Source of the DNA: Tillandsia leiboldiana
Lineage: Eukaryota > Streptophyta > Magnoliopsida > Poales > Bromeliaceae
Reading direction: 5' to 3'
Assembly (NCBI GenBank): GCA_029204045.2
Contig: CM055068.1
Coordinates: 34,859,345-34,923,344, forward strand
DNA length: 64,000 nt
Both the position numbers and the translations under genes were made by a program. The notes below the pieces were generated by a model. It saw nothing but the letters and a program-made list of their open reading frames with translations. It ran no database searches and had not been told where the DNA came from. This document shows positions 9,485-19,421 of the stretch, piece after piece (the stretch's first letter is position 1; each line of letters starts with the position of its first letter).

Positions 9485-11938
9485 CTCCCCCCCTTCGCCC
9501 CTTTAGCTTTTTTGGACTTCTTTTCGCTGGGCTTCCTTCACAGAGATTCCTCCTCTCTCAGTGCTCTACCCTTTGGAGAAGTTTGAAGATTTTTGGAGGC
9601 ACGCATCCCGAGGTTCACCATTTTTCGGCGCGGCGCGACGCTTGTTCTCCGGCGATCCTCTTCGCCCCTTCTCAGTGTTTGGACTCCTCCGACCCACCCC
9701 GACCTCGGAATTCGCCGATTCTTGCGCCGTTGGACTCACGACAGGTAGGGCTTCAACTCCTGTGTTTTATGGTTCCTCGATTTCCGTACTGATCTTGGAG
9801 TTTTCTTAGCACCCATTTGACCCTTTTTCTTCGCGGACTTTTGGGACAGCACCGCAGTGTTCTTGCCATATCTTTTCGCTCAGGCGTCGGAACGAGGCGA
9901 TTCAAAAGACAATTTCCATCTACGTTTCGCAAGGAGTCTCCTGGATTTTTCTCGGATTTTTCTGAATTTTACTCGAGGGTGAGAATCTCCTTTCTCTGTG
10001 GTTCCTTGTCACAGGAATTTAGTGCAGTTTGGATTTGGGGTGTACCCCTTGTCGGATTTTTATCTCAGCGTAGGAAACTCCAAATTGGGCGTGCAGGTAC
10101 TCGTTTCGACGGGCTCGTCGCAAGGATCGCGATAGTATTTTTCTTGGATTTTTCTGGGCATTATTCGCAGGTAAAAATTAGTGAATTGTGGACTGCTGAT
10201 TTGGGGGACAGATTCTGGAAAGTGTGGATGTTTAGCTTATGTATTTTCCTTTGGGGTATTTTATACAGATTGGTGGTGTGTTTGGACTGATCTTGGACTT
10301 CGCCTTTGGGAATTTGGAATAGCGCTCGAGGTGGGTGATGTTGTGAACCTCCTACTTGTGAATGTCACTAGGCCTATTAGAATGCCACGTTTATGTGTTA
10401 TTAAATATGAATGTATCTAGCATGCTTGCATGAGATTAAGGTTCCTTTGCTAATACTTGTATTGTTAGCAGGCTACAAGTTAGTAAGTGGTGTTTCCATG
10501 TTTAGATATGCAATTTAATTAGTTGGAAAGAATGCTATAGCCATATCATATTGTATGTTGAGGGAAGGTTTGGGCATGTGGTTAAAATGAATGTTGTATA
10601 AGGGGTACTTGCTAGTAGATTGTGCATCTAAAATGTATTAAGTATCATATATCTTACCGCATGTACATCGGGATTACCCAAACACTTAATGTTGCATATG
10701 TTTGAATAATTGGAGTAATTATAGCAAATAAAGGACTTTGCATGCTTGAATGGTCATCTAGCTAAGCCACCTTTTTCTGCTACACAAACATATTGGAATT
10801 GACTTAGGAGAAACCATGCTTTTATTCGTTCTCCTGTCGTCTAGTCTTAGGGGATTGTGTAGTCAGATGTTCAGAGTTGGGACAGTCGGGGATCGATGTT
10901 TGGGTGTTGCGGCGACCGCGGACTGTGGGCGGTTGACCGGATTATTATTATTATTATTATTACTTTTGCATCAGATTGGAGGTAGGGGATCGAGTTTCCC
11001 TTTAGTGGATGGGTTTTTCCCACTTGGATCAGGGTCGTGACCCGTCCTGCTATTTATGGTACTGATGATACTAGTGACTGTGATACTATGCTCGTGTGGG
11101 GTCGCTCCCCTCGAGTGCCACTCCGGAGTAGGATTCCGACCAGTGTTGGGTGCCGGTCAGGCCGTGTTGGGTGCCGGCTAGACCGTGTTGGGTTCCGGTC
11201 TATTTTGGACAGGGGAGATACTGAGTTGTGAGGTTGACAGCAGAGCAGGCAGTACCAGTGTTTACTGGTGTTTTGATTGGGTTGGTCTGTCAGTCCTTAC
11301 GTTCTGGTGCATGTTTTTAGCCATTCTCTAGTAGGCATCGTAGAGGCATGTTAGTGGTAGCTCTGCATCAGTAGTGTACTTGTAGCTTACCACCTTTGTT
11401 TCATTTTTCGCCTCTGATCGTCCTAGTGGGCATGTCTGAGTTTGAGGTCTACCCACTAGGGGAGGCTACTGTTTTTATAGTAGTTCTCACCCCCCACTGT
11501 TTTCTCTTTTCTGTTCCCCTTTGTTTTGCAGAGTTCTCTGCGGGAGTTGCGGGACCCTCTTCCCTGGATCGAGGTAAGAGGATCGCTGATTAGCTAGCCA
11601 CTGCCCGAGTTCGAGTTTAGTAGTTTTGATGTATTCCCAGTACACTCAGACGGTTGTATTTTCCTTTTTATTTTGGGTTTGGCTGCGGCCAGCTGGTTGT
11701 ATATATTTCGTGAGCTGGGAGAGACACTTGTATATTTCTGAGAGCTTACTGTACTTTCATTTCCAGCATTTGTCTGAGTTGTATTAGTTTTAGTTTAGCT
11801 CTGTTTTATGCTCCTTTATTACTTGTTTTATATCTGAGCAGGTTATCAGCGCTTCGTGTACACGGAAAATTCCGTGTGCACGGCGGATCTGTGGACGGGC
11901 CCGGGTTCTGGTTTACACCCGGGGCGTGACAGATTAGT

Positions 11939-11950
11939 TGGTATCAGAGC
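11939..11950 (+). other. gypsy-1 primer-binding site (initiator Met tRNA)
   Basis: TGGTATCAGAGC, seven bases after the 5' LTR end, is complementary to the 3' end of plant initiator tRNA-Met. Minus-strand cDNA synthesis would be primed here. Confidence 0.93.
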
Positions 11951-12222
11951 TTAGGGATAGGTCAGACGGGACTTTGGAAACCCTAGGCTTTTGGCAGACC
12001 CTAGGAAGGCTGAGCGCGAGTGACGTGATATTGTGCGAAAGTCGGTAATTGGTTGTTAACTCTTCCTGTGAGTGGAGAGGGATTGGCATAGCCTATTTCT
12101 GGGGGACTATTATGTTGGCTGCAGACAACATAAGGTTACAGAAATAGGGGAATGCCCATGACTTTCGCTTGATTGGGTCGAGAGTGGTTTGGTTTACTGA
12201 CCCGTGGATTTTGTGTGGCAGG

Positions 12223-13348
12223 ATGCCTCCTAGGCGACAGATTCCTACTCGGGGTACTCCTACACCCCCGGAGGAGCCGGAGCAGTCCGGGCCTTCTGAG
12301 ATCAGTGAGCTGAGGGCCATGATGGCCCAATTGGCGGAGAGCCACCGCCGACAGGAGCAGAGGTTTGAGCAGTTATTGGCCCAGGTTGCGGCACCTCCCC
12401 CTACTACTGCTGAGGCCCCCGCACCACCTGTTGTACCACCGACTATTCCACTTGCCCCTACAGCGCCGTCATCGAGCAGCGGGGCCCAGGGGATGTTCAG
12501 GCCTTTGACCCCAGAGGAGGAGCGGGAGTTTTCTGACAAACTCACGCAGTTCTGTAAGCGAGGACCCCCTAAGTTCTCGGGGCGGAGCACTCACCCGTGG
12601 GAGATTGGATCATGGCTAGCGTCGATGGAGAAGATGTTTCGGGACTTCTTCATCGACCAGAGGTTCAGAGCACATTTGGCAGTACACTGTCTGGAGGGGG
12701 ATGCAGATGCTTGGTGGCGTCGGGTCGAGCCCCTAGAGTTTCAGGTCACCCGGCAGCTACCCTGGTCAGAGTTCAGGAGGATGACCCTTGACACTTACTT
12801 CTCCACGAGTGTGAAGAAGAAGATAGAAGATGACTTGAAGAACCTGCAGCAAGGTGATCGCCCGGTGTGGGACTATTATCAGGAGTTTACGCAGTTGCTC
12901 AACTGCGTGCCCTACGTTGCCAGGGATGGGCTGCACCAGGTGGAGCTGTTTGAGACAGGCTTGCGCCCCGAGATCTTTACCATGGTACACGCCCAGAGGC
13001 TTCAGACTTTATCAGAGGCAGTGGATCATGCCCAGTGGGTCGAGAGGGGAGATCAGGTTGTTTCTAGACGCGGAGGTCCGGTCGCTCAGAGTTCTGAGAA
13101 GAAGCGACCAGCATCAGATGAGGGGGGACAGGCCAGTTCCTGGAGGCCGCCCCGACCGCCACCGCCTCAGTTTACGGGCCGGGGGCGTTCGGAGCGGCGA
13201 GGGCCTGGGGGATCCCAGAGGCCCCCACAGCATCAGCAGCCCCAGCGACAGCAGCAGCACTCGCAGCAGCAGAGGTCGCAGTCGCGACAGCAGGGATCTC
13301 AGCGGCAGTCGCACAGGCAGCAGCAGCAGCAGTCATGGCAGTTTCGGG
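12223..13348 (+). CDS. gypsy-1 gag, first copy
   Basis: Capsid part of a Ty3/gypsy gag. The start is taken as ATG at 12223 (MPPRRQIPTRGTP), the usual MPPRR start of this clade; an in-frame ATG at 12169 is less likely. A Q/E-rich helical stretch (MMAQLAESHRRQEQRFEQL) is followed by a proline-rich linker, then the retrotrans_gag domain (PPKFSGRSTHPWEIGSWLASM, CLEGDADAWWRRVEP, VWDYYQEFTQLLNCVP, LFETGLRPEIF), then a Gln/Ser/Arg-rich tail. At about 13348 one C is missing from GGGCCCAGG (GGGCCCCAGG in the second copy), which shifts the frame before the zinc knuckle. The error lies in a homopolymer and is likely technical. Confidence 0.9.
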
Positions 13349-13967
13349 CCCAGGCAGTTGTATCTTCTGCGGGGGTCCGCATTTCCCCGGCACTTGTGAT
13401 CAGAGGTGGGGGCGTTGTTATGGCTGCGGGCAGGCAGGGCACATACGATCTTCATGCCCTTTTTCGGCATCAGTGGCGCCTTCTTCGGCCTCAGTTTCTC
13501 TTCCACCACAGCAGCGACCGCCAGCTCAGCGGCCCTATCCTTCTGCGAGCAGGGCTCCTTCCTCCCACCCTGCAGACCACCGACCACCAGCTCAGAGCGG
13601 GCGAGTCTACGCCGCTCAGGTAGGGGACTCCGCGGCAGCCGACCACGTGGTGGCAGGTATCACTTTACTTTTTGGCATTAGAGCTCGCACTTTATTTGAT
13701 ACCGGTGCATCACATTCTATTATCAGTAGAGCATTTGCATCATCTCATGGACTAGAGTTAGGTCGGTTGCCACATGCTTTAGAGGTACAGATTCCCGGTC
13801 ACATTTTGTATGTAGAGGAGTGTTGCTGGTCGTGCCCGGTACAGCTTGAGTCTTGTATTTTGCCAGCGGACCTGATGGTCCTTAGTCAGCTGCGAGATTT
13901 TGACATTGTACTGGGGATGGATTGGCTGGCTCGCTATTTCGCGACGATTGATTGCGCCGCGAGGGTC
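13349..13967 (+). CDS. gypsy-1 nucleocapsid and aspartic protease, first copy
   Basis: Continues gag-pol in the next frame. It has CIFCGGPHFPGTC, then the CCHC zinc knuckle CYGCGQAGHIRSSC (about 13416-13457) for RNA binding, a Pro/Ser/Gln-rich linker, and the protease with LFDTGASHSIIS (catalytic Asp near 13698). The VLGMDWLARYFATIDC block that follows protease in this clade comes next. An extra G at about 13967 (GCGAGGGTCTG against GCGAGGTCTG in the second copy) returns the frame to that of gag. The two compensating single-base differences suggest polishing errors rather than mutation. Confidence 0.88.
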
Positions 13968-15400
13968 TGTTACTTTTAGCGAGCCAGGCCAGGAGGTGTT
14001 CATTTTCAGAGGGTGCCAGAGTGCTTTCTTTGCCTCTATGGTTTCGACTTCTCGTGCGAGGCAGATGATGCGCAGTGGATGCGTAGCCTTTATGGCATCT
14101 GTGGTTAAGGAGCCTACGGCGGCTCCGGGACTCGCGGATATCCCGATTGCCCGCGAGTTCCCGGATGTGTTTCCTCCAGAGCTGTTTAGCATGCCGCCGG
14201 ATAGGGAGGTCGAGTTTTTGATTGACGTGGTCCCAGGAACTGCGCCAATCTCTAAGGCTCCTTACCGAATGGCACCGGCTGAGCTGCGAGAATTAAAGGC
14301 GCAACTCCAGGATTTAATGGATAAGGGTTTTGTGAGACCGAGTGTATCGCCTTGGGGAGCGCCGGTGCTATTTGTGAAGAAGAAAGATGGTTCGCTTCGA
14401 CTGTGCGTTGATTATCGGGAGCTGAATAAAGCGACCATCAAGAACAAGTACCCTTTGCCGCGCATTGATGATTTATTTGATCAGCTGCAAGGGACTTGTG
14501 TCTTCTCCAAGATCGACTTACAGTCTGGTTACCACCAATTGAAGGTGAAGGCCGAGGACATCCCAAAGACGGCATTCAGGTCGCGGTACGGGCATTATGA
14601 GTTCACCGTCATGCCTTTTGGACTGACAAATGCCCCTGCAGCTTTTATGGATTTAATGAACAGGATTTTTCGACCATACCTGGATCGGTTCGTCGTTGTT
14701 TTTATTGATGACATCCTAGTTTATTCCCGAAGCGATGCGGAGCACGAGGAGCATCTGAGGATTGTGCTACAACTTCTGAGAGAGAGGAAGTTGTATGCCA
14801 AGTTATCTAAGTGTGAATTTTGGCTTCGGGAGGTTGTCTTTTTGGGCCACGTGATTTCAGCCGCTGGAGTGGCAGTAGACCCGGCGAAGATCGAGGCAGT
14901 CCGGGATTGGCCCCGACCGACGACGGTATCAGAGGTTCGCAGTTTCATGGGCTTAGTAGGATATTACCGTCGATTTGTGGAAGGTTTTGCGAAACTTTCC
15001 ACACCCCTCACTCGTTTGACGCGAAAAGGGATTAAGTTTACTTGGAGTGAGGATTGTCAGAGGAGCTTTGAGGAATTAAAGAACAGATTGATGTCGGCTC
15101 CTGTCCTTTCCCTCCCTGTTATGGGGAAAGGATACGTGGTATACAGTGACGCATCGCACAGTGGACTTGGTTGCGTGCTGATGCAGGAAGGAAGGGTAAT
15201 CGCTTATGCCTCCCGGCAACTGAAGGATTATGAAAAGAATTACCCTACCCACGATTTGGAGCTAGCTGCGGTGATTTTTGCACTAAAGTTGTGGCGCCAT
15301 TATCTGTATGGGGAGCATTGCGAGATTTATACCGACCACAAGAGCTTGAAATACCTGTTCACGCAGAAGGAGCTCAACTTGAGGCAGCGTAGATGGTTGG
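13968..15400 (+). CDS. gypsy-1 reverse transcriptase and RNase H, first copy
   Basis: Clean reading frame through the RT (SPWGAPVLFVKKKDGSLRLC, NKYPLPRIDDLFDQLQG, FSKIDLQSGYHQ, MPFGLTNAPAAFMDLMN, VVVFIDDILVYS at about 14696-14727 with the paired catalytic aspartates) and RNase H (YVVYSDASHSGLGCVLMQ, ASRQLKDYEKNYPTHDLEL, DHKSLKYLFTQKELNLRQRRW). At about 15400 one A is missing from TTGGAATTG, ending the frame. From there to the gap, indels are frequent. RT and RNase H copy the genomic RNA into cDNA in the virus-like particle. Confidence 0.92.
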
Positions 15401-16808
15401 ATTGTTGAAAGATTATGATGTAGACATATTATACCATCCTGGCAAGGCCAACGTGGTTGCTGATGCCCTGAGCAGAGGAGCAGTACAGAGTCTATCTTTG
15501 AGGATCACCGATCAGACGGCCATTACTTGAGCAAGATGAGGCGGTTAGAGCTCGAGGTTGTGTCCCCTGGGGTCTCTGCTAGACTTATGTCTCTAGTCGT
15601 GCAGCCCACTCTGTTGGACAGGATTCGGGAGAGACAGAGTGAGGACCCCACCTGGTGAGGATTCGAGAGCAGATGCAGACTGGTTTGATAGGGGACTTCT
15701 CAGTCGATGCTGCGGGAGCACTACGGTACAGGACCGCGCGTGTGTGCCTATGGACGCAGAGATCCGAGAGCAGATCATGAGGGAGGCCCACTATACACCT
15801 TATACCATCCATCCTGTGGGACTAAGATGTATAGGGATCTTAAGCGCAGTTTTGGTGGAATGGGATGAAAAGAGACACTTGGGAGATTTGTAGCACACTG
15901 CCTAACTTGTCAGCAAGTAAAGGCGGAGCATCGTGTACCTGCTGGCAAGTTGCAGAGTCTCCCATCCCTGAATGGAAATGGAACATGTTACGATGGATTT
16001 TGTCACTAGTTTTGCCGAGAGCACAGAACGTGAGCGGATGCTATCTGGGTAGTCGTGGACAGCTTACCAAATCCGCTCACTTTCTCTGCCGGTTCAGATG
16101 ACTTGGCCGATGGAGCGACTCGCACAGGTGTACTTGGCTGAGGTGGTTAGATTACACGGAGTACCTGTTTCCATCGTATCAGATAGAGACCCGAGGTTTG
16201 TCTCGCATTTCTGGAGGGTTTACACAGCCTTGGGCGCAGCTCCGATTCATTACAGCATTCCACCCACAGACCGATGGGCAGTCAGAGCGCACTATTCAGA
16301 CCCTCGAGGATATGTTGAGAGCATGCATTCTGGACTTTGAGGAGGGATGGTACCGACACTGGATTAGTTGAGTTTGCGTACAACAACAGCTATCAAGCGA
16401 GCATTCAGATGGCTCCGTTTGAAGCGTGTATGGACGCAAGTGTCGGTCACCCCATTTTGGAGTGACGTGGGTAGAAGAAGACTTGGGTCCTGATCTGCTG
16501 TTAGAGGCAGAGGAAAGGTCAGATTGAACGACGACACCCGCTCGAGACCGGCCCCATGTATCGACAGTGGAGTTATGCTGATACTCGACGGCGAGACTTA
16601 GAGCGTTCCTCGGTGGGTCTGAACCATGTTTTTTCTGAAAGTCTCGCTTCGAAGGGGATTCGGAGATTTGGTATTCGTGGGAAACTGAGCCCTCGTTATA
16701 TTTGGAGAACCTTTGAGGTGTTGATCTGGCTCTAAGGCCCGTTGCCTACAGGCTTGCGCTTCCTCAACAGCTTTCGGGTGTTCCCAATGTTTTTCATGTT
16801 TCGACACT
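15401..16808 (+). pseudogene. gypsy-1 integrase, first copy, indel-ridden
   Basis: Corresponds base for base to 20281-21688, where the frame is open, but carries many single-base insertions, deletions and substitutions that grow denser toward the N gap at 16809. HHCC-domain, DDE-core and C-terminal integrase segments can be followed across all three frames. The pattern looks like the low-coverage end of a contig, not natural decay: sequence up to about 15400 is clean and the same segment downstream is intact. Confidence 0.85.
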
Positions 16809-16908
16809 NNNNNNNNNNNNNNNNNNNNNNNNNNNNNNNNNNNNNNNNNNNNNNNNNNNNNNNNNNNNNNNNNNNNNNNNNNNNNNNNNNNNNNNNNNNN
16901 NNNNNNNN
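16809..16908. other. assembly gap (100 N)
   Basis: Exactly 100 undetermined bases, the conventional placeholder for unknown length. The sequence after it restarts at the point equivalent to about 12054, upstream of gag. Confidence 0.99.
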
Positions 16909-19421
16909 TTTTGGTTAACTCTTCCTGTGAGTGGAGAGGGATTGGCATAGCCTATTTCTGGGGGACTATTATGTTGGCTGCAGACAACATAAGGTTACAG
17001 AAATAGGGGATGCCCATGACTTTCGCTTGATTGGGTCGAGAGTGGTTTGGTTTACTGACCCGTGGATTTTGTGTGGCAGGATGCCTCGGCGGCAGATTCC
17101 TACTCGGGGTACTCCTACAACCCCCGGAGGAGCCGGAGCAGTCGGGCCTTCTGAATCATGAGCTGAGCTGAGGGCCATGATGGCCCAATTGGCGGAGAGC
17201 CACCGCCGACAGGAGCAGAGGTTTGAGCAGTTATTGGCCCAGGTTGCGGCACCTCCCCTACTACTGCTGAGGCCCCGCACCACCTGTTGTACCACCGACT
17301 ATTCCACTTGCCCCACAGCGCCGTCGTCGAGCAGCGGGGCCCAGGGGTGTTCAGGCCTTTGACCCCAGAGGAGGAGCGGGGAGTTTTCTGACAAACTCCG
17401 CAGTTCTGTAAGCGAGGACCCCCTAAGTTCTCGGGGCGGAGCACTCACCCGTGGGAGATTGGATCATGGCTAGCGTCGATGGAGAAGATGTTTCGGGACT
17501 TCTTCATCGACCAGAGGTTCAGAGCACATTTGGCAGTACACTGTCTGGAGGGGGATGCAGATGCTTGGTGGCGTCGGGTCGAGCCCCCTAGAGTTTCAGG
17601 TCACCCGGCAGCTACCCTGGTCAGAGTTCAGGAGGATGACCCTGACACTTACTTCTCCACGAGTGTGAAGAAGAAGATAGAAGATGACTTGAAGAACCTG
17701 CAGCAAGGTGATCGCCCAGGTGTGGGACTATTATCAGGAGTTACCGCAGTTGCTCGAACTGCGTGCCCTACGTTGCAGGGAGGGGCTGCACCAGGTGGAG
17801 CTGTTTGAGACAGGCTTGCGCCCCGAGATCTTTACCATGGTACACGCCCAGAGAGCTTCTACGACTTTATCAGAGGCAGTGGATCATGTCCCAGTGGGTC
17901 GAGAGGGGAGATCAGGTTGTTTCTCGACGCGGAGGTCCGGTCGCTCAGAGTTCTGAGAAGAAGCAAGCGACCAGCATCAGATGAGGGGGACAGGCCAGTT
18001 CCTGGAGGCCGCACCCGACCGCCACCGCCTCAGTTTACGGGCCGGGGGCTGCTTCGGAAGCGGCGAGGGCCTGGGGGGATCCCAGAGGCCCCCACAGCAT
18101 CAGCAGCCCCAGCGACAGCAGCAGCACTCGCAGCAGCAGAGGGTCGCAGTCGCAGACAGCAGGGATCTCAGCGGCAGTCGCACAGGCAGCAGCAGCAGCA
18201 GTCATGGCAGTTTCGGGCCCCAGGCAGTTGTATCTTCTGCGGGGGTCCGCATTTCCCCGGCACTTGTGATCAGAAGGTGGGGGCGTTGTTATGGCTGCGG
18301 GCAGGCAGGGCACATACGATCTCTTCATGCCCTTTTTCGGCATCAGTGCGCCTTCTTCGGCCTCAGTTTTCTCTTCCACCACAAGCAGCGACCGCCAGCT
18401 CAGCGGCCCTATCCTTCTGCGAGCAGGGCTCCTTCCTCCCACCCTGCAGACCACCGACCACCAGCTCAGAGCGGGCGAGTCTACGCCGCCTCAGGTAGGG
18501 GACTCCGCGGCAGCCGACCACGTGGTGGCAGGTATCACTTTACTTTTTGGCATTAGAGCTCGCACTTATTTGATACCGGTGCATCACATTCTATTATCAG
18601 TAGAGCATTTGCATCATCTCATGGACTAGAGTTAGGTCGGTTGCCACATGCTTTAGAGGTACAGATCTCCCGGTCACATTTTGTATGTAGAGGAGTGTTG
18701 CTGGTCGTGCCCGGTACAGCTTGAGTCTTGTATTTTGCCAGCGGACCTGATGGTCCTTAGTCAGCTGCGAGATTTTGACATTGTACTGGGGATGGATTGG
18801 CTGGCTCGCTATTTCGCGACGATTGATTGCGCCGCGAGGTCTGTTACTTTTAGCGAGCCAGGCCAGGAGGTGTTCATTTTCAGAGGGTGCCAGAGTGCTT
18901 TCTTTGCCTCTATGGTTTCGACTTCTCGTGCGAGGCAGATGATGCGCAGTGGATGCGTAGCCTTTATGGCATCTGTGGTTAAGGAGCCTACGGCTGCTCC
19001 GGGACTCGCGGATATCCCGATTGCGCTTGCAGCGAGTTCCCGGATGTGTTTCCTCCAGAGCTGTTTAGCATGCCGCCCGGATAGGGAGGTCGAGTTTTTG
19101 ATTGACGTGGGTCCCAGGAACTGCGCCAATCTCTAAGGCTCCTTACCGAATGGCACCGGCTGAGCTGCGAGAATTAAAGGCGCAACTCCAGGATTTAATG
19201 GATAAGGGTTTTGTGAGACCGAAGTGTATCGCCTTGGGGAGCGCCGGTGCTATTTGTGAAGAAGAAAGATGGTTCGCTTCGACTGTGCGTTGATTATCGG
19301 GAGCTGAATAAAGCGACCATCAAGAACAAGTACCCTTTGCCGCGCCATTGATGATTTATTTGATCAGCTGCAAGGGACTTGTGTCTTCTCCAAGATCGAC
19401 TTACAGTCTGGTTACCACCAA
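16909..19421 (+). pseudogene. gypsy-1 gag, protease and RT start, second copy, indel-ridden
   Basis: Repeats the sequence from about 12054 to 14540 (5' leader, gag, zinc knuckle, protease, start of RT) with many single-base indels, densest near the gap and gone after about 19345, where an extra C in CGCGCCATTG is the last. Matching ATG context (CAGGATGCC at 17079-17087) and zinc-knuckle and DTG-region bases are present but scattered over frames. With the clean part of the first copy it supports one underlying intact gag-pol. Confidence 0.87.

Larger units (their letters stand above)
8630..11931 (+). mobile_element. gypsy-1 5' LTR
   Basis: 3302 bp from TGTAGTGTACTGG to GGGGCGTGACA. Aligning it by eye to the 3' LTR shows about eight base substitutions and a few single-base indels in homopolymers, so the element is young. 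U3 is GC-rich with six CACGTG motifs. A TATA-like TTTAAATAG is at 9476-9484. The transcribed part has an ATT microsatellite (about 10944-10963) and three GTGTTGGGTGCCGG-like units near 11140-11205. Confidence 0.95.
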